Source of the DNA: Actinomycetes bacterium
Lineage (GTDB): Bacteria > Actinomycetota > Acidimicrobiia > Acidimicrobiales > RAAP-2
Direction: 5' to 3'
DNA length: 64,000 bases
Assembly (NCBI GenBank): GCA_021818265.1
Contig: JAKAEP010000001.1
Location: 1 to 64,000, forward strand
Shown here: positions 53,967 to 64,000 of the stretch, in pieces
How the letters are laid out: each line of letters opens with the position of its first letter
How positions within the stretch are numbered: the stretch's first letter is position 1
The notes under the pieces: generated by a model
Database searches by the model: none
Seen by the model: only the letters and a program-made list of their open reading frames with translations
Told to the model about the DNA's origin: nothing
Position numbers and translations under genes: made by a program

Positions 53967-54131
53967 GTGAGCGAGCCCGAGACGACCCCCTCCGAGCCCG
54001 CCCACGGTCACGCCGTGCGCTCGAGCCTCGGCGTGCTCGGGGCGCTGGCCACGATCTTCTCCGTGTGGTGGTTCGCGCTCCGCCCGCGGCGCCGCCCCTC
54101 CGACGAGGACGCCGGCCCCAGCACCGACTGA
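53967..54131 (+). CDS. Small single-helix membrane protein
   Basis: This ~54-residue frame encodes VSEPETTPSEPAHGHAVRSS, then one hydrophobic helix (LGVLGALATIFSVWWFAL) followed by a basic stop-transfer RPRRRP and an acidic tail. TACGAT (53954-53959) lies seven bases before the GTG at 53967, matching the leaderless rule here. An upstream ATG at 53958 would overlap the -10 and is less likely. It precedes the MFS gene by ten bases and may be a partner of it; function is unknown. Confidence 0.55.
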   Translation: MSEPETTPSEPAHGHAVRSSLGVLGALATIFSVWWFALRPRRRPSDEDAGPSTD

Positions 54132-54141
54132 CCGCCTCGGC

Positions 54142-55386
54142 GTGGCGCCCACCTCGCTCCGCCCCCTGCGCCACCGGAGCTTCGCCCTGGCGCTGTCCTC
54201 GTCGCTCGTGTCGTCGATCGGCACGTGGATGCAGAGCGTGGCGCTCGGGATCTACCTCACCGAGCGCACCCACGACCCGATATGGCTGGGGGCCCTGACG
54301 GCCGCGGCGTGGCTGCCGGCCGTCGTGAGCGCCCCGGTCGGCGGCGTGCTCGCCGACCGGTGGAGCCGCCCGCGCTGGATCCAGGCCAACAACCTCGCCC
54401 TGACCCTCGTGGCGAGCGCCCTGGCGGCGCTCGCGCTGACCCACCACCTGACCCCGCTGTGGGCCTGCGCCCTGGCGACCCTCGACGGCCTGTGCTCGTC
54501 GGCGTCGTGGGCGGCCTGGCAGTCGCTGCTGCCCGATCTGGTGGACCCCGACGAGGTGCTCGCCGCGGTCTCGCTCTCCTCGGCCCAGTTCAACCTGGGT
54601 CGGATCGTCGGCCCGGTGGCGGCGGCCGTGGCGCTCGCGGCCGGCTCGGTCGAGGCGTGCTTCGCCGCGAACGCGGCGTCGTTCCTCGCGGTGCTGGTCG
54701 CCTTCGCCTTCGTGCGCGCCCCGGCGCGTCCCCGCCCCGAGGGCCGGGTCCGCATCGTCGCCGAGACGATTCACGGCGCGCGACGGGCCTGGTCGGTGCC
54801 GGGCTGTCGCAACCCGATCGTCGCGATCGCCGGTCTCGCCGTCTTGGCTAGCCCCTTCATCACGCTCGTGCCGGCGATGGCGATCCTGGTCCTGCACGCC
54901 GGGGCGCGCGGCACGAGCCTGCTCGTCACGGCCCAGGGCGTCGGCGCCGTCGTCGGCGCCTTCGTGCTGCCCTCGGTGGCCGCGCGCACCTCGCGGGTCG
55001 CGGTCCTCGCGGGCTCGGTGGTCGTGCTCGTGGTCGTGCTCGCCCTCTACGCGCTGGCGCCCTCGCTCGGGCTCGCCGCCGTCGCGATGGTCGTGGTCGG
55101 CGGGAGCTACATGGGGACCCTCACCGGGCTCAACGCGTCGGTCCAGATCCACGCGCCCACCGCCGAGCGCAGCCGGATCATCGCGCTCTACAACCTCTCG
55201 CTGTCGGTCTTCTTCCCGATCGGCTCGCTCGCCCAGGCGACGCTCGCCCACCACGTCGGGGTGCGCGCGGTGACCCTCGCCGGTGCGGGCGCCGTGGCGG
55301 TGGGCCTCGCGCTGGTGCGGGTCGGGGCGCCGGGCTTCTGGCGGGCGATGGGCCCGGCCGAGGCGGTGGCGGCGCTGGCAGACTGA
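54142..55386 (+). CDS. MFS transporter, EntS-like (MFS_3)
   Basis: This 414-residue protein has about twelve hydrophobic segments. SSLVSSIGTWMQSVALGIYL near 22 and PVGGVLADRWSRPRWIQANN near 68 are typical of the MFS_3/enterobactin-exporter-like group. The substrate is unknown and no siderophore genes are nearby. A GTG start at 54142 follows the small membrane protein by ten bases. It ends four bases before the aldehyde dehydrogenase gene, so it probably heads an operon running to ligA. Confidence 0.85.
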   Translation: MAPTSLRPLRHRSFALALSSSLVSSIGTWMQSVALGIYLTERTHDPIWLGALTAAAWLPAVVSAPVGGVLADRWSRPRWIQANNLALTLVASALAALALTHHLTPLWACALATLDGLCSSASWAAWQSLLPDLVDPDEVLAAVSLSSAQFNLGRIVGPVAAAVALAAGSVEACFAANAASFLAVLVAFAFVRAPARPRPEGRVRIVAETIHGARRAWSVPGCRNPIVAIAGLAVLASPFITLVPAMAILVLHAGARGTSLLVTAQGVGAVVGAFVLPSVAARTSRVAVLAGSVVVLVVVLALYALAPSLGLAAVAMVVVGGSYMGTLTGLNASVQIHAPTAERSRIIALYNLSLSVFFPIGSLAQATLAHHVGVRAVTLAGAGAVAVGLALVRVGAPGFWRAMGPAEAVAALAD

Positions 55387-55390
55387 GGCC

Positions 55391-56755
55391 ATGCCCTTTC
55401 TCGCCGTCAACCCCTACACCGAGGAGGAGACCTCCCGCTACGACGCCTTCGACGGCCCCCGCCTCGAGGCGGCCCTGGCCGCGGCCGCGGGGGGCTCGCG
55501 CGCCTGGCGGGCGATGTCGTTCGCCGAGCGGGCCGAGGTCATGAACCGCGTGGCCGAGCTGCTCGAGGCCGAGTTCCCGGCCGCGGCGGAGCTCATGACG
55601 AGCGAGATGGGCAAGACCTTTGCCGCCGCCAAGAGCGAGGCGATGAAGTGCGCCCTCACGATCCGCTACATGGCCGAGCACGTCGAGTCGATGCTCCTGC
55701 CCGAGTCGCTCGCCACCGCCGGCTCGCGCAGCGGCGTGCGCTACGAGCCCCTCGGGGTGGTCTTCGCGATCATGCCCTGGAACTTCCCCCTGTGGCAGGT
55801 GGTGCGCATGGCCGCGGGAGCCCTCATGGCCGGCAACGCCGTCGCCTTCAAGCACGCGCCCAACGTCCCGGGGTGCGCCCTCTACCTCGAGGACCTCTTC
55901 CGCCGCGCGGGCGCCCCGCGCGGGGTGGTGACCAACCTCTTCGTCGAGCTCGACCAGGTCCCCTCGGTCATCGCCGACGACCGCGTCGCCGCGGTCACGA
56001 TCACCGGGTCGGAGCGGGCCGGCCGCGCCGTCGCCCAGTTGGCCGGCGCCAGCCTCAAGAAGTGCGTCCTCGAGCTCGGGGGCTCGGACCCCTTCATCGT
56101 CACGGCCTCGGCCGACCTCGGGCCCACGGTCGCCGCCGCGGTCAGCGCGCGCATCCAGAACAACGGCCAGGCTTGCATCGCCGCCAAGCGCTTCATCGTG
56201 GTGCGCGAGCGCGCCGCGGAGTTCCTCGACGCCTTCGTCGAGGCCATGGGCGCGGTCGCCCTGGGCGACCCGATGGACGCCTCGACCACGCTCGGCCCGC
56301 TCGTCTCGCGCGCCCAGCGCGACCTGCTGGCGGCCCAGGTCGCGAGCTCGCTGGAGCGCGGGGCCCGGGCGCTCGTGGGCGGGGCGGTGCCCGCGGGGCG
56401 GGGCTTCTTCTACCCGGCGACCGTGCTCGTGGACGTCCCGGCCGACGCCCGGGCCGCCACCGAGGAGCTCTTCGGCCCGGTCGCGGTGGTGCGCGTCGCC
56501 GAGGACCTGGATGACGCGGTCGCGATCGCCAACGCGACGCCCTGGGGGCTCGGCGCCTCGGTGTGGACCGCCGACCCCGACGAGATCGACCGCGCGATCG
56601 AGACCCTCGAGGTGGGGATGGTGTTCGCCAACGCCGTGGTCGCCTCGATGCCCGAGCTGCCCTTCGGCGGGACCAAGCGCTCGGGCTTCGGGCGCGAGCT
56701 CTCGGTGCTCGGCGCGCGCGAGTTCACCAACGCCAAGTCCTTCTACGTGGCGTGA
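55391..56755 (+). CDS. Succinate-semialdehyde dehydrogenase-like aldehyde dehydrogenase
   Basis: This 454-residue enzyme has the catalytic Cys in IQNNGQACIAAKRFIV near 259, the Glu in CVLELGGSDPF near 226, GVVFAIMPWNFPLWQVVRMA near 122 and ELPFGGTKRSGFGRELS near 420. The AIMPWNFPLWQ and KRSGFGRELS motifs recall the short NADP-type succinate-semialdehyde dehydrogenases. It could complete GABA breakdown started by the amine cluster at 37-43 kb, but the two are far apart. Its stop overlaps the cysteine desulfurase start by GTGA. Confidence 0.88.
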   Translation: MPFLAVNPYTEEETSRYDAFDGPRLEAALAAAAGGSRAWRAMSFAERAEVMNRVAELLEAEFPAAAELMTSEMGKTFAAAKSEAMKCALTIRYMAEHVESMLLPESLATAGSRSGVRYEPLGVVFAIMPWNFPLWQVVRMAAGALMAGNAVAFKHAPNVPGCALYLEDLFRRAGAPRGVVTNLFVELDQVPSVIADDRVAAVTITGSERAGRAVAQLAGASLKKCVLELGGSDPFIVTASADLGPTVAAAVSARIQNNGQACIAAKRFIVVRERAAEFLDAFVEAMGAVALGDPMDASTTLGPLVSRAQRDLLAAQVASSLERGARALVGGAVPAGRGFFYPATVLVDVPADARAATEELFGPVAVVRVAEDLDDAVAIANATPWGLGASVWTADPDEIDRAIETLEVGMVFANAVVASMPELPFGGTKRSGFGRELSVLGAREFTNAKSFYVA

Positions 56756-57906
56756 CCACCTACTACTTCGACCACGCCGCCTCGGCTCCCCGCTCCGCGG
56801 CGGTGGCCGAGGCCATGGCCCCCTGGCTCCAGGGCGTCGTCGCCAACCCCTCGGGCGCCCACCACGCCGCGCGCGCGGCCCAGCGCGCCCTCGAGGACGC
56901 GCGCGAGGCCGTGGCCGCCCACCTGGGGGCGCGTCCCGGCGAGGTCGTCTTCACCGCCGGGGGCACCGAGTCGTGCCAGCTGGCCGTCGCCGGGCGGGCC
57001 CTGTGGGCGCGGCGCACCCGGGGCCGGGCGCGCCTGGTGGTCTCGGCCGTCGAGCACCACGCGGTGCTCGACGCCGCCGACTGGGCGGCGCGGGCCCTGG
57101 CGGGGGTGAGCGTCGAGCGTGCACCGGTCGACGGCGACGGGCGGGTCACGACCGAGGGCCTCGCGGCGCTCCTCGACGAGGACGTGGCCCTCGTCTCGGT
57201 GATGACGGCCAACAACGAGACCGGCGTCCTCGAGCCGCTCGGGGCGGTGCGCGACGTCGCGGCGCGGGTGCCGGGATGCGCGACCCACACCGACGCGGTG
57301 GCCGCCGCACCGTGGCTGGACCTCGCCCGGGCGACGGCGGGGTTCGACCTCGTGTCGGTGTGCGCCCACAAGATCGGCGGACCGGTCAACGCGGGGGCCC
57401 TCGTCGCGCGCGGCGGAGTCGGCCTCGACCCCCTCGTGCCCGGGGGCGGCCAGGAGCGCGGCCGGCGCGGGGGCACGGTCGACGTCGCCGCGGCGGTGGG
57501 GCTCGCGGCGGCGCTCGAGGGCGTCGCGCGCGAGCGCGCCGACGCGGCCGACCGCGTCGGGGGCTACCGGGACCAGATCGGGGCCGCCCTCGGCGCCCTG
57601 CCCGGGGTGCGCCTCACCGCCGCCGGGGCGACCCGCCTGCCCGGGACCGTCCACCTCACCGTCGAGGGCGTGGCGAGCGACGAGCTCCTCTTCCTCTTGG
57701 ACCGCGCGGGGGTCTGCGCGTCGGCCGCCGCCAGCTGCTCGAGCGGGGCGAGCGGGCCGAGCCACGTGCTGGCGGCGATGGGGCTCGAGGGCGAGCGCGC
57801 GCGCGGCTCGCTGCGCCTGTCGATGGGGGCCGAGACGACGAGCGACGAGGTGGACGCGGTCATCGCGCTCGTCGCCGCCACGATCGAGCGCCTGCGGTCC
57901 GTCTGA
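56752..57906 (+). CDS. iscS: Cysteine desulfurase (NifS/IscS family)
   Basis: This 384-residue PLP enzyme removes sulfur from cysteine to give a persulfide. YYFDHAASAPRS opens the protein, the PLP Lys is in VCAHKIGGPVNAGALVA near 206, and the active Cys lies in CASAAASCSSGASGPSHVL near 328. No iscU or suf gene is adjacent. The next gene is mnmA, so supply of sulfur for tRNA thiolation is its likely main role. The GTG start overlaps the aldehyde dehydrogenase stop. Confidence 0.9.
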   Translation: MTTYYFDHAASAPRSAAVAEAMAPWLQGVVANPSGAHHAARAAQRALEDAREAVAAHLGARPGEVVFTAGGTESCQLAVAGRALWARRTRGRARLVVSAVEHHAVLDAADWAARALAGVSVERAPVDGDGRVTTEGLAALLDEDVALVSVMTANNETGVLEPLGAVRDVAARVPGCATHTDAVAAAPWLDLARATAGFDLVSVCAHKIGGPVNAGALVARGGVGLDPLVPGGGQERGRRGGTVDVAAAVGLAAALEGVARERADAADRVGGYRDQIGAALGALPGVRLTAAGATRLPGTVHLTVEGVASDELLFLLDRAGVCASAAASCSSGASGPSHVLAAMGLEGERARGSLRLSMGAETTSDEVDAVIALVAATIERLRSV

Positions 57907-57927
57907 GGGCCCTGGCAGACTGGGGCG

Positions 57928-61013
<3,086 letters not shown>

Positions 61014-61034
61014 GCCCTCAGTAGGGTGGGGCCG

Positions 61035-62858
61035 ATGGCGCAGTTCCCCAACGGACACGTGGTCGCCGGCCGCTACCGCGTGGCCGAGCTGCTCGGGATC
61101 GGCGAGGTCGCCGAGGCCTACCGCGCCGAGGACCTCACGCTGCACCGCAGCGTCGTGGTGAAGGCGCTCGCGCCCTCCCTCGCCGCCCACGAGGCGGTGC
61201 GTCGGGAGTTCCGCAACCGCATCGTGCGCGCCTCGACCCTGAGCCACCCCCACCTTCCCCGGGTCTTCGACGGGGGCCAGGAGCACGGGGCCATCTTCGT
61301 GGTGGGTGAGTACCTCACGGGCGGCTCGCTCGAGGACCGGCTGGCGCGCGGGGTGCGCCTCAGCGTCGAAGACGGCGCCCGCCTGGGCCGCGACGTCGCC
61401 GGGGCCCTGGCGTACCTGGCCGAGCACGGCTTCGTGCTCGGCGACCTGTCGCCGGGCTCGCTGCTGTTCGACGGCGACGACCGGGTCCGGGTCGGCGACG
61501 TGACCCTGGCGGGGCTCGCCGACCCCTACCGCGATCGCGTCGCGGCCGAAACGGCCCGCTACCTCTCGCCCGAGCAGGTCCTCGGCGAGACGCCCGACGA
61601 CAAGAGCGACGTGTACGCCCTGGCGCTCGTGCTGTTCGAGGCGGTGACCGGCGAGCCGGCCTTCCCGGGTGTGGCGGCCGACGCGGTGGCCCAGGCCCGC
61701 CTCACCCAACCCCTGCCGGTGCGCGTCGAGCTCGGCACCCTCGACATGATCCTTGCCCAGGCCACGGTGCCCGACCCGCTGCTGCGCCTCGACGCCGGCC
61801 AGTTCGCCCAGCGGCTCGGGGCCGTGGCCGGCGACGCGGCCCCCGCCGCCGTCCCGCGGGCCGCGGCGCGCCTGCCCCTGCTCGCCCAGGTCGAGCCGAG
61901 CGCCCCGCGCCGCTCGATCGGCTTCACCGCCCCCTCGGCCAGCGAGGTGGCCACGACGCCGGTCACGAACGGCCCCACCCTGCGCCCCCGCCAGGACCTC
62001 GGCCCCGGGCTCAGCGCCGGGCGCGTCGTGAGCGGGCGCACGCCCCACTTCGGCCCGGGCCTCGAGCCGCCGCGCCCGCCCGCGCGCCCGACCCGCTGGG
62101 GGCTCATCGCCGCGGCCGTCCTGCTCGTCGTCGTCGCGGTGGGCGCCGGGGCGGCGTGGAAGGCCGGGCTCTTCGCCCGGTCCTACACGGTCCCGAACCT
62201 CGTGGGCGCCTCGCTCAGCGACGCGGCCGCCACAACCGCCCCCCTGCACTTCAGCGTCGACGTGACCGGTCGGACCCACTCGTCGAGCGTCGCGAGTGGC
62301 CACGTCGTCTCCCAGTCGCCGGCGGCGGGCACGACGCTCAAGTCGGGCTCGACGATCTCGGTGGTGCTCTCGGAGGGCGCGGCCCTCGTCTCGATCCCGC
62401 GCAACGTGGTCGGACGGGGTTGCGCCGGGGCGACCAACGAGCTCAAGAGCCTCCACCTGCGCGCGAGCTGCCCGGCCAGCGCCGCGCTCTACTCGTCGAG
62501 CGTGGCTGCGGGCGACGTCGTCGCGGTCATCTACCGCGGCACGCGAAACCCCCTCGCGGTGCCGGCCGGGGCCGCGGTCATCCTGGCCCTGTCCAAGGGT
62601 CCCAACCCGGCGAGCACCACCACGACGACGGTCGCCCCGACCACGACCACGACGATCGCCCCGGCTAAGCGGGCCGTGCCCGACGTCGTCGGCCTCGACT
62701 ACGCCCAGACCTACGCCGCCTTCAAGAAGGCGGGGCTCTACTTCACGACCTCGGGCCACCTCGCCGGCACCACCAAGTGGACCCAGGTGGTCAGCGAGAC
62801 GCCCGCCGCCGGGACCCTGGTGCCCTACAAGTCGACCGTCTCGCTCGTCGTGAAGTGA
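61035..62858 (+). CDS. PASTA-domain Ser/Thr kinase homologue, probable pseudokinase
   Basis: This 607-residue protein has an N-terminal kinase-like domain (~12-260), a cytoplasmic linker, one membrane helix near 354-376 (GLIAAAVLLVVVAVGAGAAW) and three extracytoplasmic PASTA-like repeats (VPNLVGASLSDAA, IPRNVVGRGCAGA, VPDVVGLDYAQTY) with a Thr-rich linker. The ATP-anchoring Lys remains (VVVKALAP), but the catalytic loop reads LGDLSPGSLLF, where HRDLKPxN is expected, and DFG is GDVT. Loss of the loop Lys and Asn suggests weak or no kinase activity and a binding or scaffold role near peptidoglycan. TAGGGT with a seven-base spacer supports the ATG. Confidence 0.85.
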   Translation: MAQFPNGHVVAGRYRVAELLGIGEVAEAYRAEDLTLHRSVVVKALAPSLAAHEAVRREFRNRIVRASTLSHPHLPRVFDGGQEHGAIFVVGEYLTGGSLEDRLARGVRLSVEDGARLGRDVAGALAYLAEHGFVLGDLSPGSLLFDGDDRVRVGDVTLAGLADPYRDRVAAETARYLSPEQVLGETPDDKSDVYALALVLFEAVTGEPAFPGVAADAVAQARLTQPLPVRVELGTLDMILAQATVPDPLLRLDAGQFAQRLGAVAGDAAPAAVPRAAARLPLLAQVEPSAPRRSIGFTAPSASEVATTPVTNGPTLRPRQDLGPGLSAGRVVSGRTPHFGPGLEPPRPPARPTRWGLIAAAVLLVVVAVGAGAAWKAGLFARSYTVPNLVGASLSDAAATTAPLHFSVDVTGRTHSSSVASGHVVSQSPAAGTTLKSGSTISVVLSEGAALVSIPRNVVGRGCAGATNELKSLHLRASCPASAALYSSSVAAGDVVAVIYRGTRNPLAVPAGAAVILALSKGPNPASTTTTTVAPTTTTTIAPAKRAVPDVVGLDYAQTYAAFKKAGLYFTTSGHLAGTTKWTQVVSETPAAGTLVPYKSTVSLVVK

Positions 62859-63139
62859 GCGGCTGCGACCTCTGCGAGGCGGCGGTGGTGACCCGGCGCT
62901 ACTACGAGGACGAGCGCTGCTGGATCGCCGACTGCGAGATCTGCCTCGTGCCGATGGTCGTGTGGCGCGAGCACGACCCCGAGCCGCCCGCCGAGGTGCG
63001 CGGGGCCCTGCACGAGGCCCTGGCCCGGGTGGCCGAGGTGGAGTTCGAGGGCGGGCCGTGGCGCATCGACGACCACATGCGCAACATCCCCGACCACTAC
63101 CACGCCCACGCCCGGCCGCCCTCGTTCTGGCGCCGCTAG
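62855..63139 (+). CDS. Small Cys/His-rich protein of unknown function
   Basis: This 94-residue protein begins with SGCDLCEAAVV and has CWIADCEICLVPMVVW near 27, giving CxxC-type pairs likely to bind zinc, then ends MRNIPDHYHAHARPPSFWRR. The layout is reminiscent of a cut-down HIT protein with a zinc end, but the histidine triad is not present as such. The GTG overlaps the PASTA gene stop (GTGA), so it may be functionally tied to that protein. Family unknown to me. Confidence 0.65.
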   Translation: MSGCDLCEAAVVTRRYYEDERCWIADCEICLVPMVVWREHDPEPPAEVRGALHEALARVAEVEFEGGPWRIDDHMRNIPDHYHAHARPPSFWRR

Positions 63140-63178
63140 CGGGCCTCGGTACACTCGGCCCTGAGCCAAGGAGAACGC

Positions 63179-64000
63179 ATGGGAGCCCTCGACGGACGCG
63201 TTGCGATCATCACCGGAGCCGGCCGAGGCATCGGGCGCGAGCACGCCCTGCTCTTCGCCGCCGAGGGCGCGAAGGTCGTCGTGAACGACCTCGGCGCGGG
63301 CCTCGACGGCTCGGGCGGCGCGGCGAGCGCCGCCGAGGAGGTGGTCGCCGAGATCCGCGCGATGGGCGCCGAGGCGGTCGCCAACCACGACGACGTCGCG
63401 ACCTGGGCCGGCGGCGAGGCGCTGGTCGGTGCCGCGCTCGAGGCCTTCGGCGGCCTGGACGTGCTGGTGAACAACGCCGGCATCCTGCGCGACCGGGTCC
63501 TCGTGAACCTCTCGGAGGACGACTGGGACTCGGTCGTGCGGGTCCACCTGAAGGGCCACTTCGTGCCACTGCGCTTCGCCGCCGCCTACTGGCGCGAGCG
63601 GGCCAAGGCCGGCCACGAGGTCACGGCCGCGGTCGTGAACACGTCGTCCACGTCGGGCCTCTTGGGCAACGTGGGCCAGTCCAACTACGGCGCGGCGAAG
63701 GCCGGGATCGCCGCGCTCAGCGTGATCGCCGCCGAGGAGCTCGGCCGCTACGGCGTGCGCGTGAACGCGATCGCCCCGGCGGCGCGCACCCGGATGACCG
63801 AGTCGACCCCGGGGCTGTCGGACTACGTCGTCAAGCCCGAGGACCCGGCCGCCTTCGACGTCTGGGACCCGGCCAACGTCTCGCCGCTCGTCGCGGCGCT
63901 CTCGACGCGCGAGTGCCCGATCACCGGCCACGTCTACTTCGTCCAGGGGGGCACGGTCCGGCTCTTCCAGAACTGGACGATGACCGAGACCCTGGAGAAG
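63179..64000 (+). CDS. Short-chain dehydrogenase/reductase (truncated by window edge)
   Basis: At least 274 residues are present; the 3' end is outside the window. The NAD-binding TGAGRGIGREHALLFAAEGA is at the N-terminus, VNNAGILRDRVLVNL lies near 98, and the catalytic Ser-Tyr-Lys set is in NTSSTSGLLG and SNYGAAKAG (~158-180). The insert after DLGAGLDGSGG and the RDRVLVNLSEDDW motif match SDRs of the hydroxyacyl-CoA dehydrogenase/multifunctional-enzyme type. Substrate is unknown. AAGGAG precedes the ATG, and TACACT (63150-63155) is a good -10. Confidence 0.88.
   Translation, partial: MGALDGRVAIITGAGRGIGREHALLFAAEGAKVVVNDLGAGLDGSGGAASAAEEVVAEIRAMGAEAVANHDDVATWAGGEALVGAALEAFGGLDVLVNNAGILRDRVLVNLSEDDWDSVVRVHLKGHFVPLRFAAAYWRERAKAGHEVTAAVVNTSSTSGLLGNVGQSNYGAAKAGIAALSVIAAEELGRYGVRVNAIAPAARTRMTESTPGLSDYVVKPEDPAAFDVWDPANVSPLVAALSTRECPITGHVYFVQGGTVRLFQNWTMTETLEK

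Overview
The window is very GC-rich, tightly packed DNA from an actinobacterium-like chromosome. It carries an ECF sigma factor with an RskA-type anti-sigma partner, a putative F420-dependent LLM-class oxidoreductase, a PASTA-domain kinase homologue and many leaderless GTG/ATG starts. A lineage such as Acidimicrobiia would fit, but that is inference. I saw no rRNA, tRNA, CRISPR array, transposase or phage gene.

Layout: (1) 1-2542, two exported ferritin-like proteins divergent from a SigK-like sigma factor and its anti-sigma factor, with matching promoter motifs in both directions. (2) 2539-5107, a MarR regulator and a ClC channel. (3) 5114-11386, histidine biosynthesis: hisA divergent from a TrpR/YerC-type regulator followed by hisG-hisD-hisCB-hisH-hisF-hisIE. 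The last genes overlap one another, and hisC is fused to hisB. (4) 11383-21829, a DODA-type dioxygenase, a GH3 hydrolase, a tiny coiled-coil protein, an APC permease, a NifX-like protein, glutamate dehydrogenase, an LLM oxidoreductase and a single-chain indolepyruvate:ferredoxin oxidoreductase preceded by two tandem DosR-like boxes. (5) 21826-30440, an asymmetric ABC exporter pair, then pyrimidine salvage: upp, a yeast-type cytosine deaminase, a phosphoribosyltransferase and an NCS1 permease. (6) 30877-37012, an orphan Tat-exported solute-binding protein, an MFS transporter, a CadD-like protein, threonine dehydratase and envelope proteins. (7) 37009-43137, amine catabolism: FAD oxidase, class III aminotransferase, Lrp regulator, aldehyde dehydrogenase and alanine dehydrogenase. 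(8) 43134-49582, redox and acetyltransferase genes, and a less GC-rich secreted Fn3/Ig-like protein whose frame is broken at an eight-base homopolymer. (9) 49650-64000, ileS, MarR/YceI with a clear operator-promoter, an MFS gene, SSADH, a cysteine desulfurase with mnmA, ligA, a PASTA pseudokinase candidate, a small Cys-rich protein and a truncated SDR.

Two window-wide patterns stand out. About 17 genes have a TANNNT hexamer 6-7 bases before the start codon, which is the arrangement of leaderless transcripts. Eight convergent gene pairs end in one shared CTAG, so both genes use TAG and overlap by four bases. Same-strand neighbours often overlap by GTGA or ATGA, implying translational coupling. 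Coordinates and residue positions were worked out by hand from the sequence; family assignments come from motif recognition and no database search was run.
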